DNA from: Mycobacterium celatum
GTDB lineage: Bacteria; Actinomycetota; Actinomycetes; Mycobacteriales; Mycobacteriaceae
Length of the DNA stretch: 64,000 nucleotides
Assembly: GCF_002101595.1 (NCBI RefSeq)
Contig: NZ_LQOM01000031.1
Location: 124,001-188,000 of the forward strand
Direction: 5' to 3'
A program made the translations under genes and the position numbers. A model generated the notes under the pieces. The model saw only the letters and a program-made list of their open reading frames with translations. It was not told where the DNA came from and searched no databases. Within the stretch, counting starts at the first letter, position 1; each line of letters opens with the position of its first letter. Below are positions 34,536 to 45,168 of this stretch, in pieces.

Positions 34536-35609
34536 TCAACCGGCGAAGCTTCCGACACTCAGGCCCCGCTTGGCCAGCCACGGCACCGGGTCTATCCGGT
34601 TTGTGCCGCCCAGCAACACCTCGAAATGCAGGTGCGGACCGGTGGAATTGCCGCGGTTGCCCATCGTGGCAATCTGGTCGCCCGCCATCACGCGCTGGCC
34701 GACGCTGACCGTCGTCGTGTTGACGTGCCCGTACAGCGTGACCGTGCCGTCCGCGTGGCGCAGCTTGACCCACATCCCGTAGCCGGCGGTCGGGCCGGCG
34801 TCGATGACGACCCCGTCTGACACCGCGAGGATCGGAGTCCCGATCGAGTTCGCGATGTCGATACCGGCGTGCAGCACACCCCAGCGGTACCCGAAATTCG
34901 ACGTGAATATGCCCTTGGTCGGCATCACGAACAGCGGCTGCTGCAGCCGCGCCTCGCGCTGGGCGCGCTCTTCGGCAAACGCGACGGCGTGGGCGAGTTC
35001 GGCGTTGTGCACTGCGACATTGGCGGCCGGTTTCACGGTGACCATCTGCATGCCGCGCGGCGACGTGGTGATCGGGCCCCCGCTGGCTGTCGACGCGTCG
35101 GCGGCCAGCACCGTTTCGGCCTTGGAGTCGTCGGAGGGGTGCGTGGCCGAATGCGCCGCCGCGGCGGCAGCGCCGGCGGCCATAGCGGTGATCAGCATCC
35201 GCCCGCGCGCCGCGCCACTGAGTTGCCTGCGGTGTTGCGGGCGGCGCCAAGGCGCGTCGGCGTTATTGGTACGGCCGTGCAGTTCAAAGCGGTACGAGCT
35301 GGTCCGCGCGGTGCGGAGTTCGGGTGGGTGCTCGCTGGGGCTGGCCAGGCGCAGCGGGGTCAGGTCGTCCGTGTAGTGCAGGTCGTCGAGCTCGGGCGCC
35401 TGCAGGACGGAGGCTGCGCTTCCGAAGACGTTGTTGTCACTGAAGTCCAGGTCATCGAGGTTGCCGAATTCATTGAAGGGGATGATGTCGGTGACCTCGT
35501 TGCGGTCGCGGTCTGACCAGCGGTCGAGCGATCCACGAGAGTCTCCAGCAACAGGAGACCGGGCAGAACGGTGCTGGGCCAACCTGGATGTCCCTCGCGT
35601 CGTAACCAT
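34536..35609 (-). CDS. M23-family metallopeptidase (Rv0950c-like)
   Basis: A 357-residue LytM-type endopeptidase that should cut peptidoglycan cross-links. The C-terminal catalytic domain has the zinc motifs HAGIDIA (H-x3-D) and GPHLHFE (H-x-H). A basic linker and an Ala-rich hydrophobic stretch (MLITAMAAGAAAAAAHSA, about residues 140-157) precede a short coiled segment, so the protein is probably anchored by one membrane helix with a 135-residue cytoplasmic N-terminus. The cytoplasmic part is acidic and low in complexity. It is divergent from sucC. Confidence 0.88.
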   Translation of the reverse strand: MVTTRGTSRLAQHRSARSPVAGDSRGSLDRWSDRDRNEVTDIIPFNEFGNLDDLDFSDNNVFGSAASVLQAPELDDLHYTDDLTPLRLASPSEHPPELRTARTSSYRFELHGRTNNADAPWRRPQHRRQLSGAARGRMLITAMAAGAAAAAAHSATHPSDDSKAETVLAADASTASGGPITTSPRGMQMVTVKPAANVAVHNAELAHAVAFAEERAQREARLQQPLFVMPTKGIFTSNFGYRWGVLHAGIDIANSIGTPILAVSDGVVIDAGPTAGYGMWVKLRHADGTVTLYGHVNTTTVSVGQRVMAGDQIATMGNRGNSTGPHLHFEVLLGGTNRIDPVPWLAKRGLSVGSFAG

Positions 35610-35685
35610 AACGTTATCTGGACCCTGAGACGTTAACCACAGAGGTAGGGACCTCGCAAGGCATGACGGGAATCCAGCTCGATAA

Positions 35686-35701
35686 TGTGATCCGCATCAC
35701 T
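35686..35701. promoter_or_regulatory. CRP-like binding site between M23 peptidase and sucC
   Basis: TGTGATCCGCATCACT contains the perfect dyad GTGAT-N4-ATCAC and fits the TGTGA-N6-TCACA pattern bound by cAMP receptor proteins. It lies in the 279-base divergent region between the M23 peptidase and sucCD. The rest of the interval has no gene I accept. Confidence 0.6.
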
Positions 35702-35888
35702 CGCGCGGTGTCGGGTCCGTGCTCGGCACAGCGTACGGCATCCACCCGCGGTGACCTGCGCCACAACAGCGGATGCGACGACGGTGCCATGACTACGGGT
35801 CGATACAGTTCCCCCGGGGCGCGGTTCAGGGCCTTGCCCGGAACCCAGCCGCTACCTCATCAGGCCGACCTCAGTAGACAGTGAGCCC

Positions 35889-37064
35889 ATGGATCTCTTC
35901 GAGTATCAGGCGAAGGAGTTGTTCGCCAAGCACAACGTGCCCACCACGCCCGGACGGGTGACCGACAGCGCCGACGGCGCCAAGGCGATCGCCGAGGAGA
36001 TCGGCCGCCCGGTGATGGTCAAGGCACAGGTCAAGACCGGTGGCCGCGGCAAGGCCGGGGGCGTGAAGTACGCGGCCACCCCCGACGACGCCTACACCCA
36101 CGCGGGCAACATCCTCGGCCTCGACATCAAAGGCCACGTCGTCAAGAAGCTGCTGGTGTCGGAGGCCAGCGATATCGCCGAGGAGTACTACATCTCCTTC
36201 CTGCTCGACCGGGCCAACCGCACCTACCTGGCGATGTGCTCGGTGGAGGGCGGCATGGAAATTGAAGAGGTCGCCGCGACCAAGCCCGACCGGCTGGCCA
36301 AGGTTCCCGTCGACGCGGTCAAGGGAGTCGACCTGGCGTTCGCCCGCTCGATCGCCGAGCAGGGCCACTTGCCTGCCGAGGTGCTCGACGCCGCGGCGGT
36401 GACGATCCAGAAGCTCTGGGAGCTCTTCGTCGCCGAGGACGCCACCCTGGTCGAGGTCAACCCGCTGGTGCGCACGCCGGACGACCAGATCCTGGCGCTT
36501 GACGGCAAGGTGACGCTCGACGGCAATGCCGCCTTCCGGCAGCCCGGCCACGCGGAGTTCGAGGATCGCGACGCCACCGACCCGCTGGAGCTCAAGGCCA
36601 AAGAGCACGACCTCAACTACGTCAAGCTGGACGGCCAGATTGGGATCATCGGTAACGGCGCCGGGCTGGTGATGTCGACGTTGGACGTCGCCGCGTACGC
36701 CGGCGAAAAGCACGGCGGTGTGAAGCCGGCCAACTTCTTGGACATCGGCGGCGGCGCCTCCGCCGAGGTGATGGCGGCCGGGCTCGACGTCATCCTGGGT
36801 GATGAGCAGGTCAAGAGCGTGTTCGTCAACGTCTTCGGTGGCATCACCGCGTGCGACGCGGTGGCCAACGGGATCGTGTCCGCGCTGAAGATGCTCGGCG
36901 ACGAGGCCAACAAGCCACTGGTTGTCCGGCTGGACGGCAACAACGTCGAGGAGGGCCGGCGGATCCTGGCCGAGGCCAATCATCCGTTGGTGACGCTGGT
37001 GGACACGATGGACGAGGCCGCCGATAAGGCCGCCGAGCTGGCGAGCGCCGGGAAGGACGCGTAG
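35889..37064 (+). CDS. sucC: Succinyl-CoA synthetase, beta subunit
   Basis: The 391-residue ATP-grasp subunit of the TCA-cycle enzyme that converts succinyl-CoA, ADP or GDP and phosphate to succinate, CoA and nucleoside triphosphate. Signatures are [19 protein letters not shown] at the N-terminus, [27 protein letters not shown] and [17 protein letters not shown] near the C-terminus. It forms a heterotetramer or heterodimer with SucD, whose gene follows after two bases. A CRP-like site lies about 190 bases upstream. Confidence 0.98.
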   Translation: MDLFEYQAKELFAKHNVPTTPGRVTDSADGAKAIAEEIGRPVMVKAQVKTGGRGKAGGVKYAATPDDAYTHAGNILGLDIKGHVVKKLLVSEASDIAEEYYISFLLDRANRTYLAMCSVEGGMEIEEVAATKPDRLAKVPVDAVKGVDLAFARSIAEQGHLPAEVLDAAAVTIQKLWELFVAEDATLVEVNPLVRTPDDQILALDGKVTLDGNAAFRQPGHAEFEDRDATDPLELKAKEHDLNYVKLDGQIGIIGNGAGLVMSTLDVAAYAGEKHGGVKPANFLDIGGGASAEVMAAGLDVILGDEQVKSVFVNVFGGITACDAVANGIVSALKMLGDEANKPLVVRLDGNNVEEGRRILAEANHPLVTLVDTMDEAADKAAELASAGKDA

Positions 37065-37066
37065 AT

Positions 37067-37969
37067 ATGGCTATCTTTCTGAACAAAGACAACAAGGTCA
37101 TCGTCCAGGGCATCACCGGCAGCGAGGCCACCGTGCACACCGCCCGGATGCTCAAGGCCGGCACCCAGATCGTCGGCGGCGTCAACGCCCGCAAAGCGGG
37201 CACGACGGTCACGCACGAGGACAAGGGCGGCCGGATGATCAAGCTGCCGGTGTTCGGCAGCGTCGCCGAGGCCATGAAGGAGACCGGCGCCGACGTGTCG
37301 ATCATCTTCGTTCCGCCGAAATTCGCTAAGGACGCCATCATCGAGGCCATCGACGCGGAGATTCCGCTGCTGGTGGTCATCACCGAGGGAATCCCGGTGC
37401 AGGACACCGCATATGCGTGGGCCTACAACGTCAGCAAGGCCAACAAGACCCGGATCATCGGGCCGAACTGTCCGGGCATCATCACGCCCGGTCAGTCGCT
37501 GGTCGGCATCACCCCGGCCAACATCACCGGCACCGGCCCGATCGGTCTGGTGTCCAAGTCGGGCACGCTGACCTACCAAATGATGTTCGAGCTGCGTGAC
37601 TTCGGCTTCTCCACCGCGATCGGGATCGGCGGCGACCCGGTGATCGGCACCACCCACATCGACGCCATCGAGGCGTTCGAGAAGGACCCGGACACCAAGG
37701 TCATCGTGATGATCGGCGAGATCGGCGGCGACGCCGAAGAACGCGCGGCCGACTACATCAAGGCCAACGTCTCCAAGCCGGTGGTCGGCTACGTCGCCGG
37801 ATTCACCGCGCCCGAGGGCAAGACGATGGGCCACGCAGGCGCGATCGTGTCCGGCTCGTCGGGCACCGCGGCCGCCAAGAAGGAAGCCCTCGAGGCGGCC
37901 GGCGTCAAGGTCGGCAAGACCCCGTCGGAGACCGCGGCACTGGCGCGAAAGATTCTGCAAAGCCTGTGA
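37067..37969 (+). CDS. sucD: Succinyl-CoA synthetase, alpha subunit
   Basis: The 300-residue subunit binds CoA and carries the phosphorylated histidine. Seen are the CoA-binding Rossmann part ([19 protein letters not shown]), [12 protein letters not shown] and the active-site histidine in [12 protein letters not shown]. It is in one operon with sucC and is of normal length. A dispersed repeat begins just after its stop, and the thiolase-like gene follows on the same strand. Confidence 0.98.
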   Translation: MAIFLNKDNKVIVQGITGSEATVHTARMLKAGTQIVGGVNARKAGTTVTHEDKGGRMIKLPVFGSVAEAMKETGADVSIIFVPPKFAKDAIIEAIDAEIPLLVVITEGIPVQDTAYAWAYNVSKANKTRIIGPNCPGIITPGQSLVGITPANITGTGPIGLVSKSGTLTYQMMFELRDFGFSTAIGIGGDPVIGTTHIDAIEAFEKDPDTKVIVMIGEIGGDAEERAADYIKANVSKPVVGYVAGFTAPEGKTMGHAGAIVSGSSGTAAAKKEALEAAGVKVGKTPSETAALARKILQSL

Positions 37970-37980
37970 TCGTGCACCCG

Positions 37981-38024
37981 CGCCGGCGACGATGCAGAGC
38001 GAAGCGATGAGGAGGAGCGGCGCC
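37981..38024 (+). repeat. Dispersed repeat copy at the thiolase-like gene start
   Basis: This 44-base stretch contains ATGCAGAGCGAAGCGATG followed by AGGAGGAG and GGCGCC. It shares GAAGCGATGAGGAGGAG with 24050-24087 (minus) and 55574-55612. At its end, where the copy at 24050 has ATG, this copy has ATC, so initiation probably moved into the repeat itself. Confidence 0.7.
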
Positions 38025-39545
38025 ATCGACCCCCGTACCCCGGTCGTCGTCGGGGTCGGCCAGGCCGCCGAGCGGATCGACGACGCGTACTACCGGGGTA
38101 TGTCGGCCGTCGAGCTGGCCACAGCGGGCGCCCGAGCTGCGCTCGAAGACTGCGGCGCCGACGCAGCCAAGGTGGCCGCCGCGATCGACACCGTTGCGGG
38201 CGTGCGGCAGTTCGAGATCTCCGGGCCGGCGCAGGCGGTGCTGGGTAAGTCGAACAACTACCCGCGGTCGGTGGCCAACCGGATCGATGCCGACCCGGCC
38301 CGGGCGATCCTGGAGATCGTCGGGGGCCAGGGCCCGCAGCATCTGATCACCGAGCTGGCCGGCGAGATCGCGGCCGGCCGCTCGGAGGTCGCGCTGATCT
38401 TCGGGTCGGATGCGACGTCGACCACCCGGTACTTCGCCAACGCGGACAACAAGCCGGACTTCTCCGAGACGGTCGAGGGCTCGCTGGAAGACCGCGGGCA
38501 CGGCCTGGAGGGGCTGATCAGCCGCTATACCGTGATTCACGGCCTGGTCGACGCCCCGACGCAGTACGCGCTGCTGGAGAATGCCCGGCGCGCCGGGACC
38601 GGTCTGGGGCCGGCCGAGTATCTGCGCCGCATGGGGGAGTTGTTCGCGCCGTTCAGCAAGGTGGCCGCCGACAACCCGTTCGCCGCCGCGCCGGTGCAGC
38701 GCAGCGTCGAGGAATTGATCACGGTCACCGAGAGCAACCGGATGATCTCCGACCCGTACCCCCGGCTGCTGGTGGCGCGCGACCAGGTGAACCAGGCTGC
38801 GGCGGCGCTACTGATGTCGGTCGAGGCAGCACGCGAACTTGGTGTGCCGGAAGACAATTGGGTGTACTTACACGGCCACGCCGACATGGCCGAGCAGAGT
38901 CTGCTGGATCGGCCTGATCTGGGTCACGCGCCGTCGGCGGTGATGGCGGTGCGTGAAGCGTTGCGCGTCGCCGGAATTGGTGTCGACGACGTCGCCACGT
39001 TCGACCTGTACAGTTGCTTCCCGGTTCCGGTGTTCAACATCTGCGACGGCATGGGCATCGCGACGGACGACCCGCGCGGGCTGACGCTGACCGGCGGTCT
39101 GCCGTTCTTCGGCGGCGCCGGCAACAACTACTCGATGCACGGCGTCGCCGAGACCGTCGCTGCGATGCGTAGCCGCCCAGGCGAATTCGGGCTCGTCGGC
39201 GCCAACGGCGGGATCATGAGCAAGTACTCGGTCGGCATCTACTCGACCACGCCGGTGGAATGGAAACCGGATCGCAGCGCGCAGTTGCAGGCGGACGTCG
39301 AGGAGTGGCCCACAGTTGCGGTGACCGAGCACGCCGAGGGGCCCGGCACCGTCGAGACCTACACCGTGCGGCGGGACAACGGCCGGCTGACCGGGATCAT
39401 CATCGGCCGGCTCGACGCCGACAACAGCCGGTTTTTGGCCACTACCGAGGACGACGACCTGATCGCGCTGCTGACCGACGGGGATCCGCTTGGGCAGTCG
39501 GTTGCGGTGCGCTCGTTCGACTACGGCAACCGCTGCAGTCTGTAG
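38007..39545 (+). CDS. Thiolase-like acetyl-CoA acetyltransferase / lipid-transfer family protein
   Basis: About 512 residues from ATG 38007 (ATG 37992 equally possible; both lie inside a dispersed repeat). It resembles non-decarboxylating thiolases: TPVVVGVGQAAERIDD at the start, DVATFDLYSCFPVPVF (with a cysteine), GGLPFFGGAGNNYSMHG and a beta-rich C-terminal extension of about 100 residues. The first catalytic Cys of true thiolases is not evident in the usual place, so activity may be altered. It is downstream of sucD but separated by the repeat. The 3' end is followed by a perfect hairpin. Confidence 0.8.
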   Translation: MRRSGAIDPRTPVVVGVGQAAERIDDAYYRGMSAVELATAGARAALEDCGADAAKVAAAIDTVAGVRQFEISGPAQAVLGKSNNYPRSVANRIDADPARAILEIVGGQGPQHLITELAGEIAAGRSEVALIFGSDATSTTRYFANADNKPDFSETVEGSLEDRGHGLEGLISRYTVIHGLVDAPTQYALLENARRAGTGLGPAEYLRRMGELFAPFSKVAADNPFAAAPVQRSVEELITVTESNRMISDPYPRLLVARDQVNQAAAALLMSVEAARELGVPEDNWVYLHGHADMAEQSLLDRPDLGHAPSAVMAVREALRVAGIGVDDVATFDLYSCFPVPVFNICDGMGIATDDPRGLTLTGGLPFFGGAGNNYSMHGVAETVAAMRSRPGEFGLVGANGGIMSKYSVGIYSTTPVEWKPDRSAQLQADVEEWPTVAVTEHAEGPGTVETYTVRRDNGRLTGIIIGRLDADNSRFLATTEDDDLIALLTDGDPLGQSVAVRSFDYGNRCSL

Positions 39546-39547
39546 GC

Positions 39548-39605
39548 CGAGCAGACGCAGAATCGCACTCCGCGGGGCGGATTCGTGCGATTCTGCGTCT
39601 GCTCG
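39548..39605. terminator. Perfect 21-base inverted repeat, bidirectional terminator
   Basis: Arms at 39548-39568 and 39585-39605 are exact reverse complements (core GCAGACGCAGAATCGCAC) with a 16-base loop. The element fills the whole gap between two convergent stop codons. No T-run follows, as usual in mycobacteria. Confidence 0.75.
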
Positions 39606-40454
39606 TCACACGAAGGTGGCCAGCTTGCCCGCCAGCCGTTCCACGTAGGCGGCCACCTCGTCGTCCGAACGGTCGGGCAGGCCGAACAACACCTCGGTCA
39701 CGCCCAGTTCTGCCCACCGGGCCAACTTCTCGGCATCCGGTTTGAAGTCCAGCGCGACGATCTGCGGCGTCCCGTCGCGGCCGGCTGCCGCCCAGGTGTC
39801 CTGCAGCAACTTCACCGGCTCGTCGATCTCGAAGTCGCGCGGCGTGGTGATCCAGCCGTCGGCGCTGCGCGCAATCCACTTGAAGTTCTTCTCGGTGCCC
39901 GCGGCCCCGACCAGCACCGGGATGTGCGACTGCACGGGCTTGGGCCAGGCCCAGCTCGGCCCGAATTTGACGAACTCGCCGTCGTAGGAGGCTTCCTCCT
40001 GCGTCCACAGCGCTCGCATCGCCTCGAGGTATTCGCGCAGCATCGTGCGGCGCCGGCCGGGTGGCACGCCGTGATCGGCGAGTTCGTCGGTGTTCCAACC
40101 GAATCCCACGCCCAGACTCACTCGGCCGCCGGACAGATGATCGAGCGTGGCAATCGATTTGGCCAGCGTGATCGGATCATGTTCGACCGGCAGAGCCACC
40201 GCCGTGGACAGCCGAACCCGCGAGGTGACCGCGCACGCCGCGCCCAGACTGACCCAGGGGTCCAACGTGCGCATGTAGCGGTCGTCGGGCAACGACGAGT
40301 CGCCCGTCGTCGGGTGCGCGGCCTCGCGCTTGACCGGGATATGCGTGTGTTCGGGCACGTAGAACGTGCGGAATCCATGCTTTTCGGCGAGGCCGGCCGC
40401 CGCCGCCGGGGTGATGCCGCGATCGCTGGTGAACAGCACAAGCCCGTAATCCAT
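39606..40454 (-). CDS. LLM-class F420-dependent oxidoreductase (Rv0953c-like)
   Basis: A 282-residue luciferase-like oxidoreductase starting at ATG 40454 (MDYGLVLFTSD). The TIM-barrel motifs are LAEKHGFRTFYVPEHTHIP, ATLDHLSGGRVSLGVGFGWN and IPVLVGAAGTEKNFKWIA. It should use F420 or a flavin to reduce or oxidise an unknown substrate. It belongs to the same superfamily as the protein at 15176-16042 but is a distinct subfamily. It is divergent from the 34-kDa antigen gene, with about 220 bases between the starts and no obvious operator. Confidence 0.9.
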   Translation of the reverse strand: MDYGLVLFTSDRGITPAAAAGLAEKHGFRTFYVPEHTHIPVKREAAHPTTGDSSLPDDRYMRTLDPWVSLGAACAVTSRVRLSTAVALPVEHDPITLAKSIATLDHLSGGRVSLGVGFGWNTDELADHGVPPGRRRTMLREYLEAMRALWTQEEASYDGEFVKFGPSWAWPKPVQSHIPVLVGAAGTEKNFKWIARSADGWITTPRDFEIDEPVKLLQDTWAAAGRDGTPQIVALDFKPDAEKLARWAELGVTEVLFGLPDRSDDEVAAYVERLAGKLATFV

Positions 40455-40675
40455 CCCTGAATTAGAACGTGTTCCAATCTGGCGGGCAAGCGCGGGGGCG
40501 CGATGACACACCGACTGCCGCGTCGCGGGTAATCCGAGGTGCGCTAGCGTGGATGGTCGAATCGCGTCGCAACGCCCGCGCTCGCCGCCATGGCGTTCAT
40601 CGAGCGGTCCGACGTAGCGTCGCGGGAGCGGCGCCTGGGAGTACAGCAACGGCACACCGAAGCACAGGAGAAGTG

Positions 40676-41596
40676 ATGACCTACTCGCCCGGCAGCCCCG
40701 GATATCCGCCCGCACAGTCGCAAGGTTCCTATGGAGCCTCCACACCGTCGTTCGCGAAATCCGAAGAGGGCGCAAGCAATTTGGGGCTCTACCTGACCGT
40801 CGCCGTGGTGGCGCTCGGCCTGGCGAGTTATCTGGCGAGTTTCGGGCCGATGTACACCGTCAGCTCGGACATGGGCCCGGTCGGCGACATCACCGGCGGG
40901 GACGTCGGCATCGGCGTGATCGCCGCCCTGCTCGCCGGGCTGCTGGCGGCGGTCGGCCTGCTGCCCAAGGCCAAGAACTACTCGGCGGTGGTCGCCGCGA
41001 TCGCAGTGTTCGGGGTGCTGACGGTGATCAAGGAGGCCCTCGGGAAGCCAAGCGGCTTCTCGATCGGCTGGGCGCTGTGGTTCGTACTGGCCTGTGCAGT
41101 GCTGCAGGCCATTGCCGCCGTGGCCGCGCTGTTGCTGGACGCGGGCGTCATCACTCCGCCGGCGCCGCGGCCCAAATACGACCAGTTCGGGCACTACGGG
41201 CAGTACGGCGGCCAGCCCGGCAGCTACTACGGCCAGCAGGGTCCCTACCAGCAGCACAGCCCGCAGCAGTCACCCCAGCACTCCGGCTACGGGTCGCAGT
41301 ACGGCGGCTACCCGTCGTCGCCGTCCACCGGCGGCTTCAGCGCGGTCGGCCAGCAGACCGGGCCGCAGCAGCAGGCCTCCCAGACCGGGCCGCAGCAGAG
41401 CGGGCAGCAAGGCTCGCAGCAGGGCCCGCCCACCCCGCCCACCGGTTTCCCGAGCTTCGGCCAGCCGCAGTCGGGCGGTTCGGGCGGCCAGGGCGCAGGC
41501 CAGGCCAGCTCCGGCAACCACGGCGGGCAGGCCCAGCAGTCCTACGGCCAGGGTCAACAGCCGCAGTCGCCGTCGTCGGGTCAGTCACAGTCCTAA
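40676..41596 (+). CDS. 34-kDa antigen-like membrane protein (Rv0954-like)
   Basis: A 306-residue protein from ATG 40676 with AGGAGAA before it. A short N-terminal tail rich in Pro, Gly and Ser is followed by four membrane helices ([74 protein letters not shown]) and a 140-residue tail of Gln, Gly, Pro, Ser and Tyr ([17 protein letters not shown]). This is the layout of the mycobacterial 34-kDa antigen, reported to associate with division and membrane-domain proteins. Its gene lies directly before perM, as in M. tuberculosis. Confidence 0.92.
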   Translation: MTYSPGSPGYPPAQSQGSYGASTPSFAKSEEGASNLGLYLTVAVVALGLASYLASFGPMYTVSSDMGPVGDITGGDVGIGVIAALLAGLLAAVGLLPKAKNYSAVVAAIAVFGVLTVIKEALGKPSGFSIGWALWFVLACAVLQAIAAVAALLLDAGVITPPAPRPKYDQFGHYGQYGGQPGSYYGQQGPYQQHSPQQSPQHSGYGSQYGGYPSSPSTGGFSAVGQQTGPQQQASQTGPQQSGQQGSQQGPPTPPTGFPSFGQPQSGGSGGQGAGQASSGNHGGQAQQSYGQGQQPQSPSSGQSQS

Positions 41597-41635
41597 CCGG
41601 GCGTTCCCGCGCCTAGTCGTCGACGTGCGCGAAGC

Positions 41636-42886
41636 GTGACGCGGGTGGAGGACAGCCGGGCGCCGGGCGCGCGTCAGGCCCGAGACCTGCTGCGGGTGGC
41701 CTTCGGGCCGGCGGTGGTGGCGGTGGTCGTCATCGCCGCGGTGACGCTGCTGCAGTTGCTGATTGCCAACAGCGACATGACCGGCGCGCTGGGCGCCATC
41801 GCCAGCATGTGGCTCGGCGTGCATCAGGTGCCGATCTCGATCGGCGGCCGTGAACTGGGTGTGATGCCGCTGCTGCCGGTGCTGCTGATGGTGTGGGGGA
41901 CCGCGCGCACCACGGCGCAGGCCACCACCGCCACCGCGTCCTGGTTCGTGATCCGATGGGTGGTGGCCTCCGCGTTGGGCGGGCCGCTGTTGATCGCCGC
42001 GATCTCGCTGGCGGTCATCCACGACGCCGCATCGGTGATCACCGAGTTGCAGACCCCCAGCGCGCTGCGGGCTTTTCTTTCTGTACTGGTGGTCCATGGC
42101 CTCGGGGCGGCAATCGGCGTGGGCTCGCGGGTGGGACGCCGGGCGTTGGCGGCGTCACCGCTGCCCGACTGGCTCGGCGATTCACTGCGGGCCGCGACGG
42201 CGGGCGTCTTGGCGCTGCTCGGGCTCTCGGGTGTGGTGGCGGCCGGCTCCCTGGTCGTGCACTGGGGCACCATGCACGAGCTCTACGCGATCACCGACTC
42301 GATCTTCGGCCAGTTCAGCCTGACGGTGCTGTCGGTGTTGTACGTGCCCAACATCATCGTCGGAACGGCCGCTGTCGCCGTCGGGTCCAGCGCCCATCTG
42401 GGCTTCGCGACGTTCAGCTCGTTCACGGTGTTCGGCGGCGACATTCCGGCGCTTCCCGTGCTGGCCGCGGCGCCCAGCCCGCCGCTGGGCCCCGTGTGGG
42501 TAGCGCTGCTGATCGTTGGTGCATCCTCCGGCGTAGCGGTCGGGCAGCAATGTGCGCGGCGCCCGCTGCCGCTGGTTGCGGCGACCGCCAAGCTGCTGGT
42601 GGCGGCGGTCCTGGCGGCGCTGACAATGGCGTTGCTGGGCTACGCCGGCGGCGGACAGCTGGGCAATTTCGGCGGGGTCGGCGTCGACCAGGACACCTTC
42701 GGGATCGCGGTTTTCCTGTGGTTCGCGGTCATCGGCGCAGTCACGATGGCGATGGCCGGCGGGATCAGCCGCAGGCCCAAGCCGGTGCCGGCCGCCGAAC
42801 CTGCGGTTGAGTCCGACGTCGAGCCGGAGCTGCCCGTCGTCGAGCCGGCGGACGACGCGGACGAGCCGCCCCCGCAGGACGATTAG
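41636..42886 (+). CDS. perM: Integral membrane protein PerM (DUF6350)
   Basis: A 416-residue membrane protein with about ten helices, starting at GTG 41636. Recognisable parts are [40 protein letters not shown] and [20 protein letters not shown]; the last 40 residues are acidic. In M. tuberculosis the equivalent Rv0955 (PerM) is needed in chronic infection and stabilises the division protein FtsB. The 3' end is nine bases before purN, so purN may be read from the same transcript. Confidence 0.9.
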   Translation: MTRVEDSRAPGARQARDLLRVAFGPAVVAVVVIAAVTLLQLLIANSDMTGALGAIASMWLGVHQVPISIGGRELGVMPLLPVLLMVWGTARTTAQATTATASWFVIRWVVASALGGPLLIAAISLAVIHDAASVITELQTPSALRAFLSVLVVHGLGAAIGVGSRVGRRALAASPLPDWLGDSLRAATAGVLALLGLSGVVAAGSLVVHWGTMHELYAITDSIFGQFSLTVLSVLYVPNIIVGTAAVAVGSSAHLGFATFSSFTVFGGDIPALPVLAAAPSPPLGPVWVALLIVGASSGVAVGQQCARRPLPLVAATAKLLVAAVLAALTMALLGYAGGGQLGNFGGVGVDQDTFGIAVFLWFAVIGAVTMAMAGGISRRPKPVPAAEPAVESDVEPELPVVEPADDADEPPPQDD

Positions 42887-42895
42887 GCTCGCCCT

Positions 42896-43525
42896 GTGCA
42901 GCAACCGCTCCATGTGCCCCCAAGCGCGCCGGCACGGCTGGTGGTCCTGGCGTCGGGGACGGGTTCGCTGCTCGCGGCGCTGCTGGACGCGGCCGTCGGC
43001 GACTACCCGGCTCGCGTGGTTGCCGTCGGTGTGGACCGCGACTGCCGCGCTGCCGAGATCGCCGCGGGCGCGTCGTTGCCGACGTTCACTGCCCGGCTGG
43101 CCGACTACCCGGGCCGCGACGCCTGGGACGCTGCGCTCACCGAAGCCACCGCAGCACATTCGCCCGATCTGATCGTCTCGGCCGGCTTCATGAAAATCCT
43201 TGGGCCGCAATTCCTCTCTCGCTTCTCCGGGCGCATCGTCAACTCTCATCCGACGCTGCTGCCGGCGTTCCCCGGCGCGCGCGGGGTGGCCGATGCGCTG
43301 GCATACGGCGTCAAGGTCACCGGCGCTACGGTGCACCTGGTCGACGCCGGCACCGACACCGGGCCGATCCTGGCGCAGCAACCGGTTCCGGTGCTCGATG
43401 ATGACGACGAAGCAACGCTGCATGAGCGGATCAAGGTCGTGGAACGGCGGCTGTTGGTGGACGTGGTGGCCGCGGTGGTAACCGGCGGCGTGACGTGGAC
43501 GGGACGAAAGGCGGTCATCGGGTGA
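42896..43525 (+). CDS. purN: Phosphoribosylglycinamide formyltransferase
   Basis: PurN transfers a formyl group from 10-formyltetrahydrofolate to GAR, the third step of purine synthesis. The 209-residue protein starts at GTG 42896. Active-site features are [13 protein letters not shown], the Asn and His of [14 protein letters not shown] and the Asp of [10 protein letters not shown]. The phosphate loop near the N-terminus reads [14 protein letters not shown]. It overlaps purH by four bases (GTGA). Confidence 0.96.
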   Translation: MQQPLHVPPSAPARLVVLASGTGSLLAALLDAAVGDYPARVVAVGVDRDCRAAEIAAGASLPTFTARLADYPGRDAWDAALTEATAAHSPDLIVSAGFMKILGPQFLSRFSGRIVNSHPTLLPAFPGARGVADALAYGVKVTGATVHLVDAGTDTGPILAQQPVPVLDDDDEATLHERIKVVERRLLVDVVAAVVTGGVTWTGRKAVIG

Positions 43526-45102
43526 GCAACAACGACGGGAGACGGCCGATCCGCCGAGCGCTGATCAGCGTCTACGACAAGTCCGGACTGGTGGAACTCG
43601 CCGACGGCCTGCACGCGGCCGGCGTCGACATCGTCTCGACCGGGTCGACCGCGAAAACCATTGCTGACAAAGGCATCCCGGTCACACCGGTGGAGAAGGT
43701 CACCGGGTTTCCCGAGGTGCTCGACGGCCGGGTCAAGACCCTGCATCCGCATGTGCATGCCGGGCTGCTGGCCGACCTGCGTAAGCCCGAGCACGCCGCG
43801 GCCCTCGAGCGGCTCGGTATCGCCGCGTTCGAGCTGGTGGTGGTCAACTTGTATCCGTTCAGCGAAACGGTGGACTCCGGCGCGGGTATCGACGAGTGCG
43901 TCGAGCAGATCGACATCGGCGGGCCGTCGATGGTCCGGGCGGCGGCCAAGAATCATCCCAGCGTGGCGGTGGTCGTCGACCCGCACGGCTATGACGGCGT
44001 ACTGGCCGCGGTGCGCAACGGCGGATTCACCCTCGCGGAACGGAAGCGGTTGGCGTCGTTGGCGTTTCGGCATACCGCCGAGTACGACATTGCGGTCGCG
44101 GGCTGGATGGGTTCCACGCTGGCGCCCGAGCAGCCGGCGACGGCGTTTCCGGAGTGGTTCGCCGGCTCGTGGCGGCGCTCGGCGCTGCTGCGCTACGGCG
44201 AGAACCCGCACCAGCAAGCGGCGCTCTTTCACGATCCCGCCGCCTGGCCTGGCCTTGCTCAGGCGGAGCAGCTGCACGGAAAAGACATGTCCTACAACAA
44301 CTTCACCGACGCCGACGCGGCATGGCGCGCGGCGTTCGACCACGAGCAGACGTGCGTGGCGATCATCAAGCACGCCAACCCGTGTGGGATCGCGGTGTCG
44401 AACGTCTCGGTGGCCGACGCGCATCGCAAAGCCCACGAATGCGATCCGCTGAGCGCGTTCGGGGGTGTGATCGCCGCCAACACCGAGGTCAGCGTCGAGA
44501 TGGCCGAATACGTCAGCACGATCTTCACCGAGGTGATCGTGGCGCCGGCGTACGAGCCCGGTGCCGTCGACGTGTTGGCGCGCAAGAAGAACATCCGGGT
44601 GCTGGTGGCCGCTGATCCTCCAGCGCCGCTAAGCGGCGTAACCGAGCTACGCCAGGTCAGCGGCGGGCTGTTGATGCAGCAGCGTGACCGGCTCGACGCG
44701 CCGGGGGACAACCCGGCCAACTGGACACTGGCGGCCGGATCGCCCGCCTCGCCGGAAACGTTGGCGGACTTGGTGTTTGCGTGGCGCGCGTGCCGGGCGG
44801 TCAAATCCAACGCGATCGTGATCGCCGCCGACGGCGCGACAATCGGGGTCGGGATGGGCCAGGTCAACCGGGTCGACGCCGCACGGCTGGCGGTCGAACG
44901 CGGCGCAGAGCGGGTGCGCGGCGCGGTCGCGGCCTCCGACGCGTTCTTCCCGTTCCCGGACGGTTTGGAGACGCTGGCCGCCGCGGGTGTGACGGCGATC
45001 GTGCATCCCGGCGGATCGGTGCGCGACGACGAGGTGACCGCAGCGGCCGACAAGGCCGGGGTGACGCTGTATCTGACCGGTGCACGGCATTTCGCGCACT
45101 AG
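43522..45102 (+). CDS. purH: Bifunctional AICAR formyltransferase / IMP cyclohydrolase
   Basis: PurH performs the last two steps of IMP synthesis. The 526-residue protein starts at GTG 43522, inside the purN stop. The N-terminal third is the cyclohydrolase ([43 protein letters not shown]). The rest is the AICAR transformylase with [11 protein letters not shown] and the catalytic Lys-His of [11 protein letters not shown]. It forms an operon with purN and probably perM. Confidence 0.97.
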   Translation: MSNNDGRRPIRRALISVYDKSGLVELADGLHAAGVDIVSTGSTAKTIADKGIPVTPVEKVTGFPEVLDGRVKTLHPHVHAGLLADLRKPEHAAALERLGIAAFELVVVNLYPFSETVDSGAGIDECVEQIDIGGPSMVRAAAKNHPSVAVVVDPHGYDGVLAAVRNGGFTLAERKRLASLAFRHTAEYDIAVAGWMGSTLAPEQPATAFPEWFAGSWRRSALLRYGENPHQQAALFHDPAAWPGLAQAEQLHGKDMSYNNFTDADAAWRAAFDHEQTCVAIIKHANPCGIAVSNVSVADAHRKAHECDPLSAFGGVIAANTEVSVEMAEYVSTIFTEVIVAPAYEPGAVDVLARKKNIRVLVAADPPAPLSGVTELRQVSGGLLMQQRDRLDAPGDNPANWTLAAGSPASPETLADLVFAWRACRAVKSNAIVIAADGATIGVGMGQVNRVDAARLAVERGAERVRGAVAASDAFFPFPDGLETLAAAGVTAIVHPGGSVRDDEVTAAADKAGVTLYLTGARHFAH

Positions 45103-45111
45103 TAGCGCGCC

Positions 45112-45168
45112 CGAGTGTGGGGCTGTGCTACGCGACATCAAGCTCGGCGTGCATTGAGTCCACACTCG
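45112..45168. repeat. Inverted repeat downstream of purH
   Basis: CGAGTGTGG (45112-45120) and CCACACTCG (45160-45168) enclose 39 bases just after the purH stop. It could fold as a weak terminator or be a dispersed intergenic repeat. The remainder of the 205-base gap holds the presumed promoter of the LGFP gene. Confidence 0.4.

Noticed and set aside
35663..35884. 73-codon frame before sucC
   Set aside because: Weak start, no recognisable protein features, and it covers the CRP-like site and the sucC promoter region.
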